Positions 50,548 to 58,710 of a DNA stretch of 64,000 bases are shown in pieces; within the stretch, counting starts at the first letter, position 1; each line of letters starts with the position of its first letter. This DNA comes from Streptomyces sp. NBC_00193. GTDB lineage: Bacteria; Actinomycetota; Actinomycetes; Streptomycetales; Streptomycetaceae. The stretch lies in NCBI RefSeq assembly GCF_026342735.1, contig NZ_JAPEMM010000002.1:1054001-1118000 (forward strand), given 5' to 3'. The notes beneath the pieces were generated by a model. It saw only the letters and a list, made by a program, of their open reading frames with translations, was not told the DNA's origin and ran no database searches. A program made the translations under genes and the position numbers.

Positions 50548-51629
50548 GCCAGGGCCTCCCGCAGGCGTCGCGCGGCCGTCTCGGGGGCCACGTCGTTGAT
50601 GAAGGCTTCCGTCCCGGACTCCGTCCCGGCGAGGAACTTGAGCTTGTCGGGGGTCCTGCGGATGGTGAACAGCTCCAGGTGCAGGGCCAGTTCCTCGCCG
50701 TGGGTGCGGGGGGCCTGGTGCCATGCGGAAATGTACGGGGTGGGGGCGGGCTCGTGCAGCCGCCCGGCCTCCGCCTCCCTCTCCGTCCTCGCCTCCGTCT
50801 GCGGTACGGGGAACAGCCGGTCGAAGCGGCGCAGCAGGTCGAGGTAGACGGAGGGGAACTCGGCCCGCTCGGCTTCGGTGAGGCAGGTCAGGTCGGGGAC
50901 CCGGCGGTGCGGATAGAGGTGGACCTCGTACGGCCAGCGGGCGGCATGGGGGACGAAGGCGGTCCAGTGCTCCCCGGCCGTCACCACCCGCTCGGTGGCG
51001 GTGCGGGCCCTGCTCAGCAGGTCCTCGAAGAGGTTGCGGCCGGTGGCGGCGCGGTGCGCCTGCGCGGCGGCCGTCATCTTGGCGGTGCGCGGCGTGACGA
51101 AGGGGAAGGCGTAGATCTGGCCGTGCGGGTGGGCGAGGGTCACCCCGATCTCGGCCCCCCGGTTCTCGAAGCAGTACACCTGCTCGACGCCGGGGAGCGC
51201 GGAGAGCTCGCCGGTGCGGTCGGTCCACGCGTCGAGCACCAGCCGGGCGGCGGCCGGGGTGAGGTCGGCGAAACCCGCGTCGTGGTCGGGGGTGAAGCAG
51301 ACGACTTCGCAGCGTCCGGCCTCGCCCGCGAGGGAGGGGAAGCGGTTCTCGAAGACGGCCACCTCGTAGTCGGCGGCGGGGATCTCGCTGAGCCGGCCGT
51401 CCCGGGACGGGCAGAGCGGGCATTCGCCGGCGGGCGGGTGGTAGGTCCGGTTCTGGCGGTGGGAGGCGATGGTGATCCAGTCGCCGGTGGCCTCGTCCCG
51501 CCGCAGTTCCGGCCGGCTGTCCACCGGATCCAGTGGGCGCAGGTCGGGCGCGTCGCGCACGGCACCTTCGTCGGTGTCGAAGTAGATCAGTTCGCGGCCG
51601 TCCGCGAGTTTCGCGAGGGTCTTCTTCAC
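50544..51629 (-). CDS. galT: galactose-1-phosphate uridylyltransferase
   Basis: A 361-residue enzyme moving UMP from UDP-glucose to galactose-1-phosphate. ECPLCPSRDGR is the zinc-binding Cys pair region, EVAVFENRFPSLAG the family core, and VTLAHPHGQIYAFPFVTPRT contains the His-Pro-His-x-Gln active site with the uridylylated His. The GTG at 51629 (VKKTLAKLADGRELIYFDTD) is chosen as in other Streptomyces galT; tattct lies six bases before it, so the message may start at the GTG itself. ATG at 51656 is an alternative. Divergent from the DeoR regulator; no galE follows. Confidence 0.94.
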   Translation of the reverse strand: MKKTLAKLADGRELIYFDTDEGAVRDAPDLRPLDPVDSRPELRRDEATGDWITIASHRQNRTYHPPAGECPLCPSRDGRLSEIPAADYEVAVFENRFPSLAGEAGRCEVVCFTPDHDAGFADLTPAAARLVLDAWTDRTGELSALPGVEQVYCFENRGAEIGVTLAHPHGQIYAFPFVTPRTAKMTAAAQAHRAATGRNLFEDLLSRARTATERVVTAGEHWTAFVPHAARWPYEVHLYPHRRVPDLTCLTEAERAEFPSVYLDLLRRFDRLFPVPQTEARTEREAEAGRLHEPAPTPYISAWHQAPRTHGEELALHLELFTIRRTPDKLKFLAGTESGTEAFINDVAPETAARRLREALA

Positions 51630-51756
51630 CCACCGAGAATAAACACTCTCGAACATTTTCCACCAGCCCAAACCGAGGTTTCCCCCAGACTCCAACAACA
51701 TGGTCGTGTTATCTTGCTGCCTTCTGACCGGTTTCGCCGATTCCCGGGAGCGACCC

Positions 51757-52569
51757 GTGGCCGAGCAGGCTGCCCAACTGGCCCACCAGCGACGCGCTCT
51801 CATCCTCGACGCCGTCCGGCGCGAGGGCGCGGTACGGGTGGCCGACCTGGTCGGGCAGTTCGGCGTCTCGGACATGACCGTCCGCCGGGATCTGGACGCC
51901 CTCGCCCGGCGCGGCGTCGTGGAGAAGGTCCACGGCGGAGCCGTCGCCCCGGCCGGGGCGAGCGGGCACGAGCCCGGCTTCGAGGCCAAGTCGGACCTGG
52001 AGGGCGATGCCAAGGCCGCCATCGCGGACACGGCCGCGGCCCTGGTGGAACCGGGCAGCGTGGTCGCGGTCTCGGGCGGCACCACCGCACACGCCGTCGC
52101 CACCCGGCTCCTCGGGGTTCCCCGGCTCACCATCGTCACCAACTCCCTCCCCGTGGCGGAACTGGTGTGGGCCGACGGCCGCGACCGCGGAGCCGGCGCC
52201 CCGACCCTGCTGCTCACCGGCGGCTCCCCGACCCCCTCGGCCGCCCTGGTCGGACCGCTCGCCGACCTGGCGATCGGCTCGCTCCACGTGGACCTGCTCT
52301 TCCTCGGCGCGCACGGGGTGGCGCAGGGCGCCGGCCTGACCACCCCCAACCTCATGGAGGCCCAGACCAACCGCGCCCTGGTCGCCTCGGCGCGCCGGGT
52401 CGCCGTCGTGGCCGACCACAGCAAGTGGGGGGTGGTGGGGCTCAGCGGGTTCGCGGCGCTCCACCAGGCCGACTGGTTCATCACCGACGCGGGCCTGCCC
52501 GCCCCCGCACGCGCCGCCCTCGCGGAAGAGGTGGGCGAGCTGCTCGTCGCGGGCGAGGAGCGGCACTGA
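51757..52569 (+). CDS. DeoR-family transcriptional regulator
   Basis: A 270-residue repressor: N-terminal winged helix (HQRRALILDAVRREGAVRVA and VSDMTVRRDLDALARRGVVE) and a DeoR sensor domain with VAVSGGTTAHAVATRLLG, the phosphosugar-binding loop, LTIVTNSLPVAELVW, LLFLGAHGVA and VVADHSKWGVVGLSGFA. It probably responds to a galactose pathway phosphate and controls the divergent galTK. GTG at 51757 follows cgggagcga. It ends 13 bases from the convergent LacI gene. Confidence 0.9.
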   Translation: MAEQAAQLAHQRRALILDAVRREGAVRVADLVGQFGVSDMTVRRDLDALARRGVVEKVHGGAVAPAGASGHEPGFEAKSDLEGDAKAAIADTAAALVEPGSVVAVSGGTTAHAVATRLLGVPRLTIVTNSLPVAELVWADGRDRGAGAPTLLLTGGSPTPSAALVGPLADLAIGSLHVDLLFLGAHGVAQGAGLTTPNLMEAQTNRALVASARRVAVVADHSKWGVVGLSGFAALHQADWFITDAGLPAPARAALAEEVGELLVAGEERH

Positions 52570-52582
52570 GTCCGCCCCCGGA

Positions 52583-53590
52583 TCAGGCCCCGGGCTCCGC
52601 GGGGGCCGGTCCGGTGGTCGCCCGGATGACCAGTTCGGGGTCGAAGAGCAGCTCCCCCGTGGGCACGTCCCGGTTGCTGACCAGCGCCAGTACGCTGCGC
52701 CCGACCTCCAGGGCGAGCCGGTCGGCGGGCTGGCGCACCGTGGTCAGGGGCGGGTCGGTGAACTCGGTGATGGACGAGCCGTCGTACCCCACGACCGATA
52801 CGTCCCCGGGCACCGCCCGTCCCTGCCGGCGGATGCCCCGGATCGCCCCGAGGGCCATGTAGTCGCTGGCGGCCACGATCGCGGTGGCGCCCAGGGCGAG
52901 CAGCGGGCCGACGGCGGCCTGGCCGCCCTCCACCGTGTACGACTGCCGGATCACCCAGCGCTCCGGCTCCTCGATGCCCCGCTTGGCCATGGCGTCGAGG
53001 AAGCCCCGCACCCGACGGTCCGCGGGCTGGTTCCCGGCCGGCCCGGAGGCCATCCCGATCCTGCGGTGACCGAGTCGGTGCAGGTGGTCGACGGCCAGCT
53101 CCGCGGCGAGCGCGTCGTCCGTCGAGAAGACCGGGGTCGCCACCCCGTCCGCGAACTCGCCGTTGATTCCGACGTACGGGACCCTGCGCTGGCGCAGCAG
53201 TTCGTACGTCTCGGTGTCGGCGCCCTCGACCGTGTTGGAGGCGGAGAGGAAGACGACGGCCGCGACGCCCTTGTCGACGAGCGCGGAGATGAAGTCCCGT
53301 TCCTGGACCCCGCCCGGGAAGGCCGGGCACAGAATGGTCTTGAGTCCGTGCGGGGCGAGCGCCGACTCGATGCGCTCGGCGACGTCGGCGAAGAACGGAT
53401 TGGACACGAACTCGGTGATCACCGCGACCAGTTGGCCCTGGGTCTGCCGTTCGTAGCCGACGTCCGCCATGGCCTGTTCGACCGCGTCCCGGGTCTTCTT
53501 CGACACGCCCTGGCGTCGGTTGATCACCCGGCTCACGGTCGCCTCGCTGACCTGGGCGCGAGCAGCGACCTCGGTGATCCCGACCTTCAT
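52583..53590 (-). CDS. LacI-family transcriptional regulator
   Basis: A 335-residue repressor: helix-turn-helix and hinge (ITEVAARAQVSEATVSRVIN, then RQGVSKKTRDAVEQAMADVG) and a periplasmic-binding-like sugar domain with LVAVITEFVSNPFFADVAER, VFLSASNTVEGADTETYELL and GDVSVVGYDGSSITEFTDPP. Last gene of the second importer operon, overlapping the alpha-galactosidase by ATGA, so it is autoregulated with the operon. Its likely operators are the TTGCAA elements at 58538-58604. Confidence 0.92.
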   Translation of the reverse strand: MKVGITEVAARAQVSEATVSRVINRRQGVSKKTRDAVEQAMADVGYERQTQGQLVAVITEFVSNPFFADVAERIESALAPHGLKTILCPAFPGGVQERDFISALVDKGVAAVVFLSASNTVEGADTETYELLRQRRVPYVGINGEFADGVATPVFSTDDALAAELAVDHLHRLGHRRIGMASGPAGNQPADRRVRGFLDAMAKRGIEEPERWVIRQSYTVEGGQAAVGPLLALGATAIVAASDYMALGAIRGIRRQGRAVPGDVSVVGYDGSSITEFTDPPLTTVRQPADRLALEVGRSVLALVSNRDVPTGELLFDPELVIRATTGPAPAEPGA

Positions 53591-55362
53591 CGCGGTCCTT
53601 CCGTGCTCGTGAGCGATACCAGCCCCCCGCGCGGCACCGCCAGCGAGCGTGCTCCCTCCGGCAGGTACGACGGCGGACCGTCCATGATACGGCCGTCCGG
53701 CCCGTGGACCACTCCCCGGACCTCGCTCCCGCCGCCCAGCACCTCGACCATCACCCGGTCCCGGTCGGAGCCGTTGACCAGGTCGAAGCGGCGGTACGCG
53801 GAGAAGTCCAGCGGGACGACCCGGTCCCCGTGCACGCTCAGCAGGCAGTGGTCCCCGGCGCTCACCCGCACCAGCGGGTACAGCTCGTCGGGCCGGCCCG
53901 GTTCCACCTCCCCGTCCAGCAGCAGTTCCCGGTGCACCCACCACTGCGCCAGCCAGAACCCGATCGCCTCCCGGTGCGCCGCGGGTACCCGGTCCAGCCG
54001 TACGGAGATCTGCGGCACCGAGTGGAGTGCCCCGATCAGCTGCCGGGCCACCGTCGCCACCGGCGCGTCGGGTGACCACAGGAGCATGTCGGAGTGGACG
54101 GCCCCGCCGACGGCGAGCAGCGAGGTGTCGAGGGTGCGGACCCGGTTCGCGGTGGCGTCCGCGGGACAGTCGAAGGAGCGCAGCATGTTGCCGAAGGGGG
54201 CCATGCCGGGTCCCGTGTAGGGCTGGCGCAGCTCCAGCAGCACGCCGGGGCGTACGGTCTCCAGCGCCGCGCGGAGTTCCGTCAGCAAGGCCACCATGGC
54301 CTGTCCGACGTCGCCGGCGCCGTCGCCCGCGTAGACCATGGCCTGCTCGAGGAAGTCGAGCTTGAGTCCGTCGAGCCCGTACGCCCGGACCAGCCGGACG
54401 CAGAGCCCGACGACGTGCGCGCGCACCTCGGGGCGGCGGGGGTCGAGCACGTGCGCGCCGGGCACGCCGGACGGGGCGGGCGCGCAGGCGGCCCAGCGGT
54501 CGTGGCAGGCGGCTCCGGAGCCCAGGAGCAGGGGTGCGACCCAGGCGAGGTAGCTCAGCCCGTGGGCCCGGACCCGGGCCACGTGCCCGGCGAAGTCGGG
54601 GAACTTGGCCCGGTCGGGCTCCCAGTCCCCGCAGCCGGCGTAGCCGCGCCCGTGGCCGCCTTCCTGCCAGCCGTCGTCGAGGATCAGTGCTCCGCAGCCG
54701 AGTCCGGCGGCCAGTTCGGCCTGGGTCTCGACGGCGGGGGCGCTGACGTCCTGGTTGAAGGCGTACCAGGTGGAGTAGACGGGGGTGCGGGCCGCGTCGG
54801 GCACCGGCGCCGGGGCGAGCTCGGCGTCGAACCAGGAGCGCAGGGCCCGCATGGCCCGTGCCACGGTGGGTGAGCGGGGGGCGAGCAGGATCCGGTGGGC
54901 CTGCCGTGCGGGCGGCAGGCGGAGGTGGACGACGTGGGTGTCGTTCTCCTCGGAGACCCCGAAGCGGAGCTCCGCCTCGGGTACCGGGTCGGTGGCGGCG
55001 AAGGTGAGCAGGGTGGCGCCGCCGTGGTCGTAGAGGCAGCCGGCGGCGTGTCCGTCGACCAGCGAGACCCGGGAGCGGCCCTCCCAGTCCGCGAGGAGGG
55101 TGCGCTGCCAACTGCCCTGCGGGTGCCAGTATCCGGCGGCGTCGCCGAGGGGGACGGAGAAGCGGATCTCGACGGGGACGCCGTCGGCCCGTACCTCCAG
55201 CATCCGCAGTCCGCCGGGGAGTTCGGCCAGTTTCCAGGTGGGGTGGACGCCGGCGGCGTGGGCGAGGACGGCGAGCGAGACCCCGTCGAGCAGCGGCTCC
55301 TCGGCGGCGGGTGCGAGCCCCGCGGTGGTGACGGGATCGACGGTGGTCTCGGCGGTGGTCAC
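53587..55362 (-). CDS. second alpha-galactosidase (GH36-like)
   Basis: A 591-residue cytoplasmic glycosidase only distantly like the other alpha-galactosidase here. An N-terminal beta domain precedes the barrel: PVYSTWYAFNQDVSAPAVET, ALILDDGWQEGGHGRGYAGC, YGLDGLKLDFLEQAMVYAGD with the nucleophile Asp, ELRQPYTGPGMAPFGNMLRS and GGAVHSDMLLWSPDAPVATV, where S-D-M-L-L-W carries the probable acid/base Asp. GTG at 55362 is used because gaaggag is placed five bases before it; GTG at 55368 would leave no spacing. Two bases separate it from the permease stop. Confidence 0.85.
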   Translation of the reverse strand: MTTAETTVDPVTTAGLAPAAEEPLLDGVSLAVLAHAAGVHPTWKLAELPGGLRMLEVRADGVPVEIRFSVPLGDAAGYWHPQGSWQRTLLADWEGRSRVSLVDGHAAGCLYDHGGATLLTFAATDPVPEAELRFGVSEENDTHVVHLRLPPARQAHRILLAPRSPTVARAMRALRSWFDAELAPAPVPDAARTPVYSTWYAFNQDVSAPAVETQAELAAGLGCGALILDDGWQEGGHGRGYAGCGDWEPDRAKFPDFAGHVARVRAHGLSYLAWVAPLLLGSGAACHDRWAACAPAPSGVPGAHVLDPRRPEVRAHVVGLCVRLVRAYGLDGLKLDFLEQAMVYAGDGAGDVGQAMVALLTELRAALETVRPGVLLELRQPYTGPGMAPFGNMLRSFDCPADATANRVRTLDTSLLAVGGAVHSDMLLWSPDAPVATVARQLIGALHSVPQISVRLDRVPAAHREAIGFWLAQWWVHRELLLDGEVEPGRPDELYPLVRVSAGDHCLLSVHGDRVVPLDFSAYRRFDLVNGSDRDRVMVEVLGGGSEVRGVVHGPDGRIMDGPPSYLPEGARSLAVPRGGLVSLTSTEGPR

Positions 55363-55364
55363 GG

Positions 55365-56195
55365 TCACTCCTTCACGGCGCCGGCGAGCAGGCCGGACAC
55401 GAACTGGCGCTGGAGCGCGAGGAATACGAGGGCCATCGGGATCGCGGCGGCCGCGGTTCCGGCGAGGATCGCTCCGTAGTCGGTCTCGTCGAGGCCCTGG
55501 AGGGAGGCGAGGGCCACGGGGACGGTGAACGTGGCGCTGTCGCGCAGCACGATCAGCGGCCAGACGAAGTCGTTCCACTGGTACAGGAAGAGGAAGATCG
55601 CCAGGGCGGCCAGCGCCGGTTTCATGGGCGGGAGCACCACCTTCCAGAACAGCCGCAGTTCGCCGCAGCCGTCCATGCGCCCCGAGTCGAGGAGCTCGTC
55701 GGGGAGCGCGGCCATCGACTGGCGCATCAGGAAGATGCCGAAGGGCAGGGCCAGGTTGGGCATGATCACGGCCTGGTAGGTGCCCAGCCAGCGCAGTTCG
55801 GCCATCAGCTGGAACAGCGGTACGAGGGTGACCTGGGCGGGGACCACGAGTCCGAGCATGAGCAGTCCGAACAGCGGTTCGCGGCCGCGGAAGCGGTACT
55901 TGGCGAAGCCGTAGCCGGCCAGTGTGCAGACGGCGCCCGCGCACAGGGTGTAGATCGATGCGATGAGCAGGGAGTTGAGGAGCACCCGGCCGAACTGCGC
56001 GGTGTCCTGGAGGGTCTGGAGGTTCTCCGCCAGATGGCCGCCGGGCAGCAGTGGCGGCGGGCTGTCGAAGATCTCCCCGGAGCTGTGCGTGGCGGCGACC
56101 ACGAGCCAGTAGAAGGGGATCAGGACGGCGGCCAGCGCGATGGCGAGTCCGGAGGTGAGCAGGATGCTCCTGCCGCGGTGACGGGCGGCGGTCAT
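55365..56195 (-). CDS. carbohydrate ABC transporter permease (MalG type)
   Basis: A 276-residue permease with about six helices: PFYWLVVAATHSSGEIFDSP, TLAGYGFAKYRFRGREPLFG, MLGLVVPAQVTLVPLFQLMA and the coupling loop ELLDSGRMDGCGELRLFWKV. It overlaps the preceding permease gene by ATGA. Second importer operon, again without an ATPase gene. Confidence 0.9.
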   Translation of the reverse strand: MTAARHRGRSILLTSGLAIALAAVLIPFYWLVVAATHSSGEIFDSPPPLLPGGHLAENLQTLQDTAQFGRVLLNSLLIASIYTLCAGAVCTLAGYGFAKYRFRGREPLFGLLMLGLVVPAQVTLVPLFQLMAELRWLGTYQAVIMPNLALPFGIFLMRQSMAALPDELLDSGRMDGCGELRLFWKVVLPPMKPALAALAIFLFLYQWNDFVWPLIVLRDSATFTVPVALASLQGLDETDYGAILAGTAAAAIPMALVFLALQRQFVSGLLAGAVKE

Positions 56196-57115
56196 GACTT
56201 CTCCCCCAGGAAGCGGAACTGGATCACGCCGAGGATGCCGATGAGGACGGCGAGGGCGTAGGCGATGGCGGAGGCGTAGCCGAAGTCGAAGTATTTGAAG
56301 GCGTTCTGGTAGAGGTACACGCCGATGGTCAGGGTGGCGTTGTCCGGGCCGCCGCCGGTGAGCACGTACGGCTCGTCGAAGATCTGCAGGGTGCCGATGG
56401 TGGACAGCACCGTGGTGAGCAGCAGGGCGGGGCGCAGGCCCGGCAGGGTGACGTGGCGGAAGGAGGTCCAGGCGCCGGCCCCGTCGACGGACGCCGCGTC
56501 GTACAGCTCGGCGGGTACGGACTGCAGGCGGGCGAGCAGGATCACCGCGTTGTATCCGGTGTAGTGCCAGGTCAGCGCCAGGCCGAGGGAGACCTTCGCC
56601 CACAGGGGGTCGGTCAGCCACGGCACGGGGTCCAGGCCGGCGAGGCCCGTGAGCCAGTTGACCAGCCCGTAGTCCTTGTTGAGGAGGACGGAGAAGATGA
56701 TCCCGTAGGCGACCAGCCCGGTGACCATGGGCAGGAAGAAGCCCAGCCGGAAGACCGTGCGGCCGCGCAGCAGCGTGGAGTCGAGGGCCACGGCGAGTCC
56801 GGTGGCGAGGGCCAGCATGACCGGGACCTGGACGGCGAGGATCACCGCGGTGTTCTTCAGGGCGGTCCAGAACAGCGGATCACCCATCAGCCGCGTGTAG
56901 TTGTCGGCGCCGACGAACCGCTCGGTCCCGCCGACGGTCTTGTGCAGGCTGATCACGAAGGACCGGCCTATGGGGTAGAGCTTGAAGGCGGCGAAGAGGA
57001 GCAGCGCGGGCAGGACGAAGAGGTACGGGGCCACGCGCCGGCGGGGCCGGGTGCGCGGGGCCGCCCCCTGGGAGGGGACGGCCCGGGTCTCGCTGCCGGT
57101 GAGCGTGACGGTCAT
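56192..57115 (-). CDS. carbohydrate ABC transporter permease (MalF type)
   Basis: A 307-residue permease with about six helices: PYLFVLPALLLFAAFKLYPI, ALKNTAVILAVQVPVMLALA, the coupling loop AELYDAASVDGAGAWTSFRH and IGTLQIFDEPYVLTGGGPDN, characteristic of the family. ATG at 57115 overlaps the binding-protein stop by ATGA. Confidence 0.91.
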   Translation of the reverse strand: MTVTLTGSETRAVPSQGAAPRTRPRRRVAPYLFVLPALLLFAAFKLYPIGRSFVISLHKTVGGTERFVGADNYTRLMGDPLFWTALKNTAVILAVQVPVMLALATGLAVALDSTLLRGRTVFRLGFFLPMVTGLVAYGIIFSVLLNKDYGLVNWLTGLAGLDPVPWLTDPLWAKVSLGLALTWHYTGYNAVILLARLQSVPAELYDAASVDGAGAWTSFRHVTLPGLRPALLLTTVLSTIGTLQIFDEPYVLTGGGPDNATLTIGVYLYQNAFKYFDFGYASAIAYALAVLIGILGVIQFRFLGEKS

Positions 57116-58467
57116 CGGGAGACCTTGCGTCCGGTCTGCTGGGCGAGCTGGTCGGCGGCCTCCTTGAGCACCTTCGCCGGGTCGGCGCCGCCCAGCAGCA
57201 CCTTGGACTGGGCGTCGGTGACGAGCTTGAGGGCGCGGGCGTAGTCGGCGGTGTAGTTGAAGGCGGACGAGGGTGCCTTCAGGGCCTCCAGGAAGACCTC
57301 GCCCTTCTTCTGGCCGCCGAAGAAGGGGGACGGCTCGTGGAAGACCGCGTCGTCGTACGCCTTCATCAGGGCGGGGGCGATGCCCTTGCCCTTGTAGATC
57401 TGCACCTGGGAGGCCGGGCGGGTGAGGACGAACTCGATGAAGGACCAGGCCGCGGCCTGGTGCTTGCTGGCGCCCGCCACGGCGAGGTGGGTGGAGTTGA
57501 CCGTGGCCGCCGTCGAGCCGCCCCGGCGGACGGCCGGGGGAAGCCGCACCTTCCACTTCCCGGCCTCCTCGGGCACCTGCTCCTGGATGATGCCGCCGAA
57601 CCAGGTGGGCATGGGCAGGACGGCCGCGGTCCCCTGCTTCAGGGAGCTCATCAGCGCGTTCCAGCCGCCGGCGAGGTCGCTGACCAGGCCGGCGTCGTTC
57701 ATCGTCTTGATGAGGGTCATGGCCTTCACGGCTTCCGGGGAGTCGAGCGTGATGTCCCCGGCGAGGCTGAAGTAGAAGGAGCCCTGGAGCTGGAGCAGCA
57801 TCTGGAAGAAGTTGGCGGCGTCGGCCTGTGAGGCGGGCTTGTCGATGCCCAGCAGGTGGGCGCCGGTCTTCGCCTTGATCTGCTTTCCGGCTTCGATGGT
57901 CTCCTCCCAGGTCTGGAGGGCTCCGGCATCGACTCCGGCCTTCTCGAAGAGGTCGGCCCGGTAGTAGAAGCCCGCCGAATTCGCTTCCCAGGGGAGGGCG
58001 TTGACGCGCTTGCCGTCGGGGGACACGGTCTGCCACATGCCTTGTGCGAAGGCGTCGCGGTAGGCGTTCGCGCCGAGCGGGCCGAGGTCGGCGAGGCCGC
58101 CGGGGAACTTCTCCACGTAGCCCGGCAGGTAGTCGACGCCGATGTGCAGGACGTCGGCAAGGCCCTGGCCGCCGGCGGCGAGCCCGGTGGTGATCTTGTC
58201 CCAGATCGCCGGGTTGCCGATGTCCTCGACCGTCACCTCGATCCCGGGGTACTTCTTGTTGAACTCCGGCACGAGGGCCTTCATTTCGGCGGCGGGACCC
58301 TGCCAGGACCAGACCGTGATCCTGCCCTTGTCCTGCTCCCCCGCGGCTCCCGCGGTCCCGCCCTGACCCGTGTCGCCCGTTCCGGAACAGGCGGTCAGGC
58401 CGGCGAGTCCGGCCCCCGCGGCGATCGCGCCACCCATCTGCAGCACTCTCCGACGTTCCAGTTCCAT
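57112..58467 (-). CDS. extracellular sugar-binding lipoprotein (family 1)
   Basis: A 451-residue binding protein with a Tat-like lipoprotein signal: ELERRRVLQMGGAIAAGAG and a lipobox at LTAC. Mature part: ITVWSWQGPAAEMKALVPEF, TTGLAAGGQGLADVLHIGVD, LPWEANSAGFYYRADLFEKA and AASWSFIEF-like C-terminal helix. First gene of the second importer operon; ligand inferred from the alpha-galactosidase at its end to be an alpha-galactoside. The promoter has ttgcaa as -35 at 58539-58544. Confidence 0.9.
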   Translation of the reverse strand: MELERRRVLQMGGAIAAGAGLAGLTACSGTGDTGQGGTAGAAGEQDKGRITVWSWQGPAAEMKALVPEFNKKYPGIEVTVEDIGNPAIWDKITTGLAAGGQGLADVLHIGVDYLPGYVEKFPGGLADLGPLGANAYRDAFAQGMWQTVSPDGKRVNALPWEANSAGFYYRADLFEKAGVDAGALQTWEETIEAGKQIKAKTGAHLLGIDKPASQADAANFFQMLLQLQGSFYFSLAGDITLDSPEAVKAMTLIKTMNDAGLVSDLAGGWNALMSSLKQGTAAVLPMPTWFGGIIQEQVPEEAGKWKVRLPPAVRRGGSTAATVNSTHLAVAGASKHQAAAWSFIEFVLTRPASQVQIYKGKGIAPALMKAYDDAVFHEPSPFFGGQKKGEVFLEALKAPSSAFNYTADYARALKLVTDAQSKVLLGGADPAKVLKEAADQLAQQTGRKVSR

Positions 58468-58518
58468 ACCTGACCCACCCCTGCTCGCACCGTTGCGGAA
58501 GCCGACTGGCCAGGACTG

Positions 58519-58626
58519 TAACCAGGCCGACTCGCGACTTGCAAGAGTTCGATGAAATCTTTCAGTCCGATCGCGCAGAGAATTTTGACAAGGTCATTGC
58601 AAATCTTCCGACGGGATTGCTAGCGT
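58519..58626. promoter_or_regulatory. divergent promoters with two TTGCAA operator/-35 elements
   Basis: Leftward: ttgcaa inside the dyad cttgcaag (58538-58545), 18-base spacer and tacagt (minus strand, about 58520-58515). Rightward: ttgcaa in attgcaaat (58596-58604), 18-base spacer and tagcgt (58622-58627). TTGCAA dyads are typical Streptomyces LacI-family sites, so a LacI protein could block both promoters at their -35 boxes. Confidence 0.6.
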
Positions 58627-58710
58627 GCCGCCCGCCCTGCTCCGTGCAGGCCGGCCCGCCCCACCGCACGGCCACCCCCGCCCCGCCCCACCCTCGTCAG
58701 GGAGAACCCG

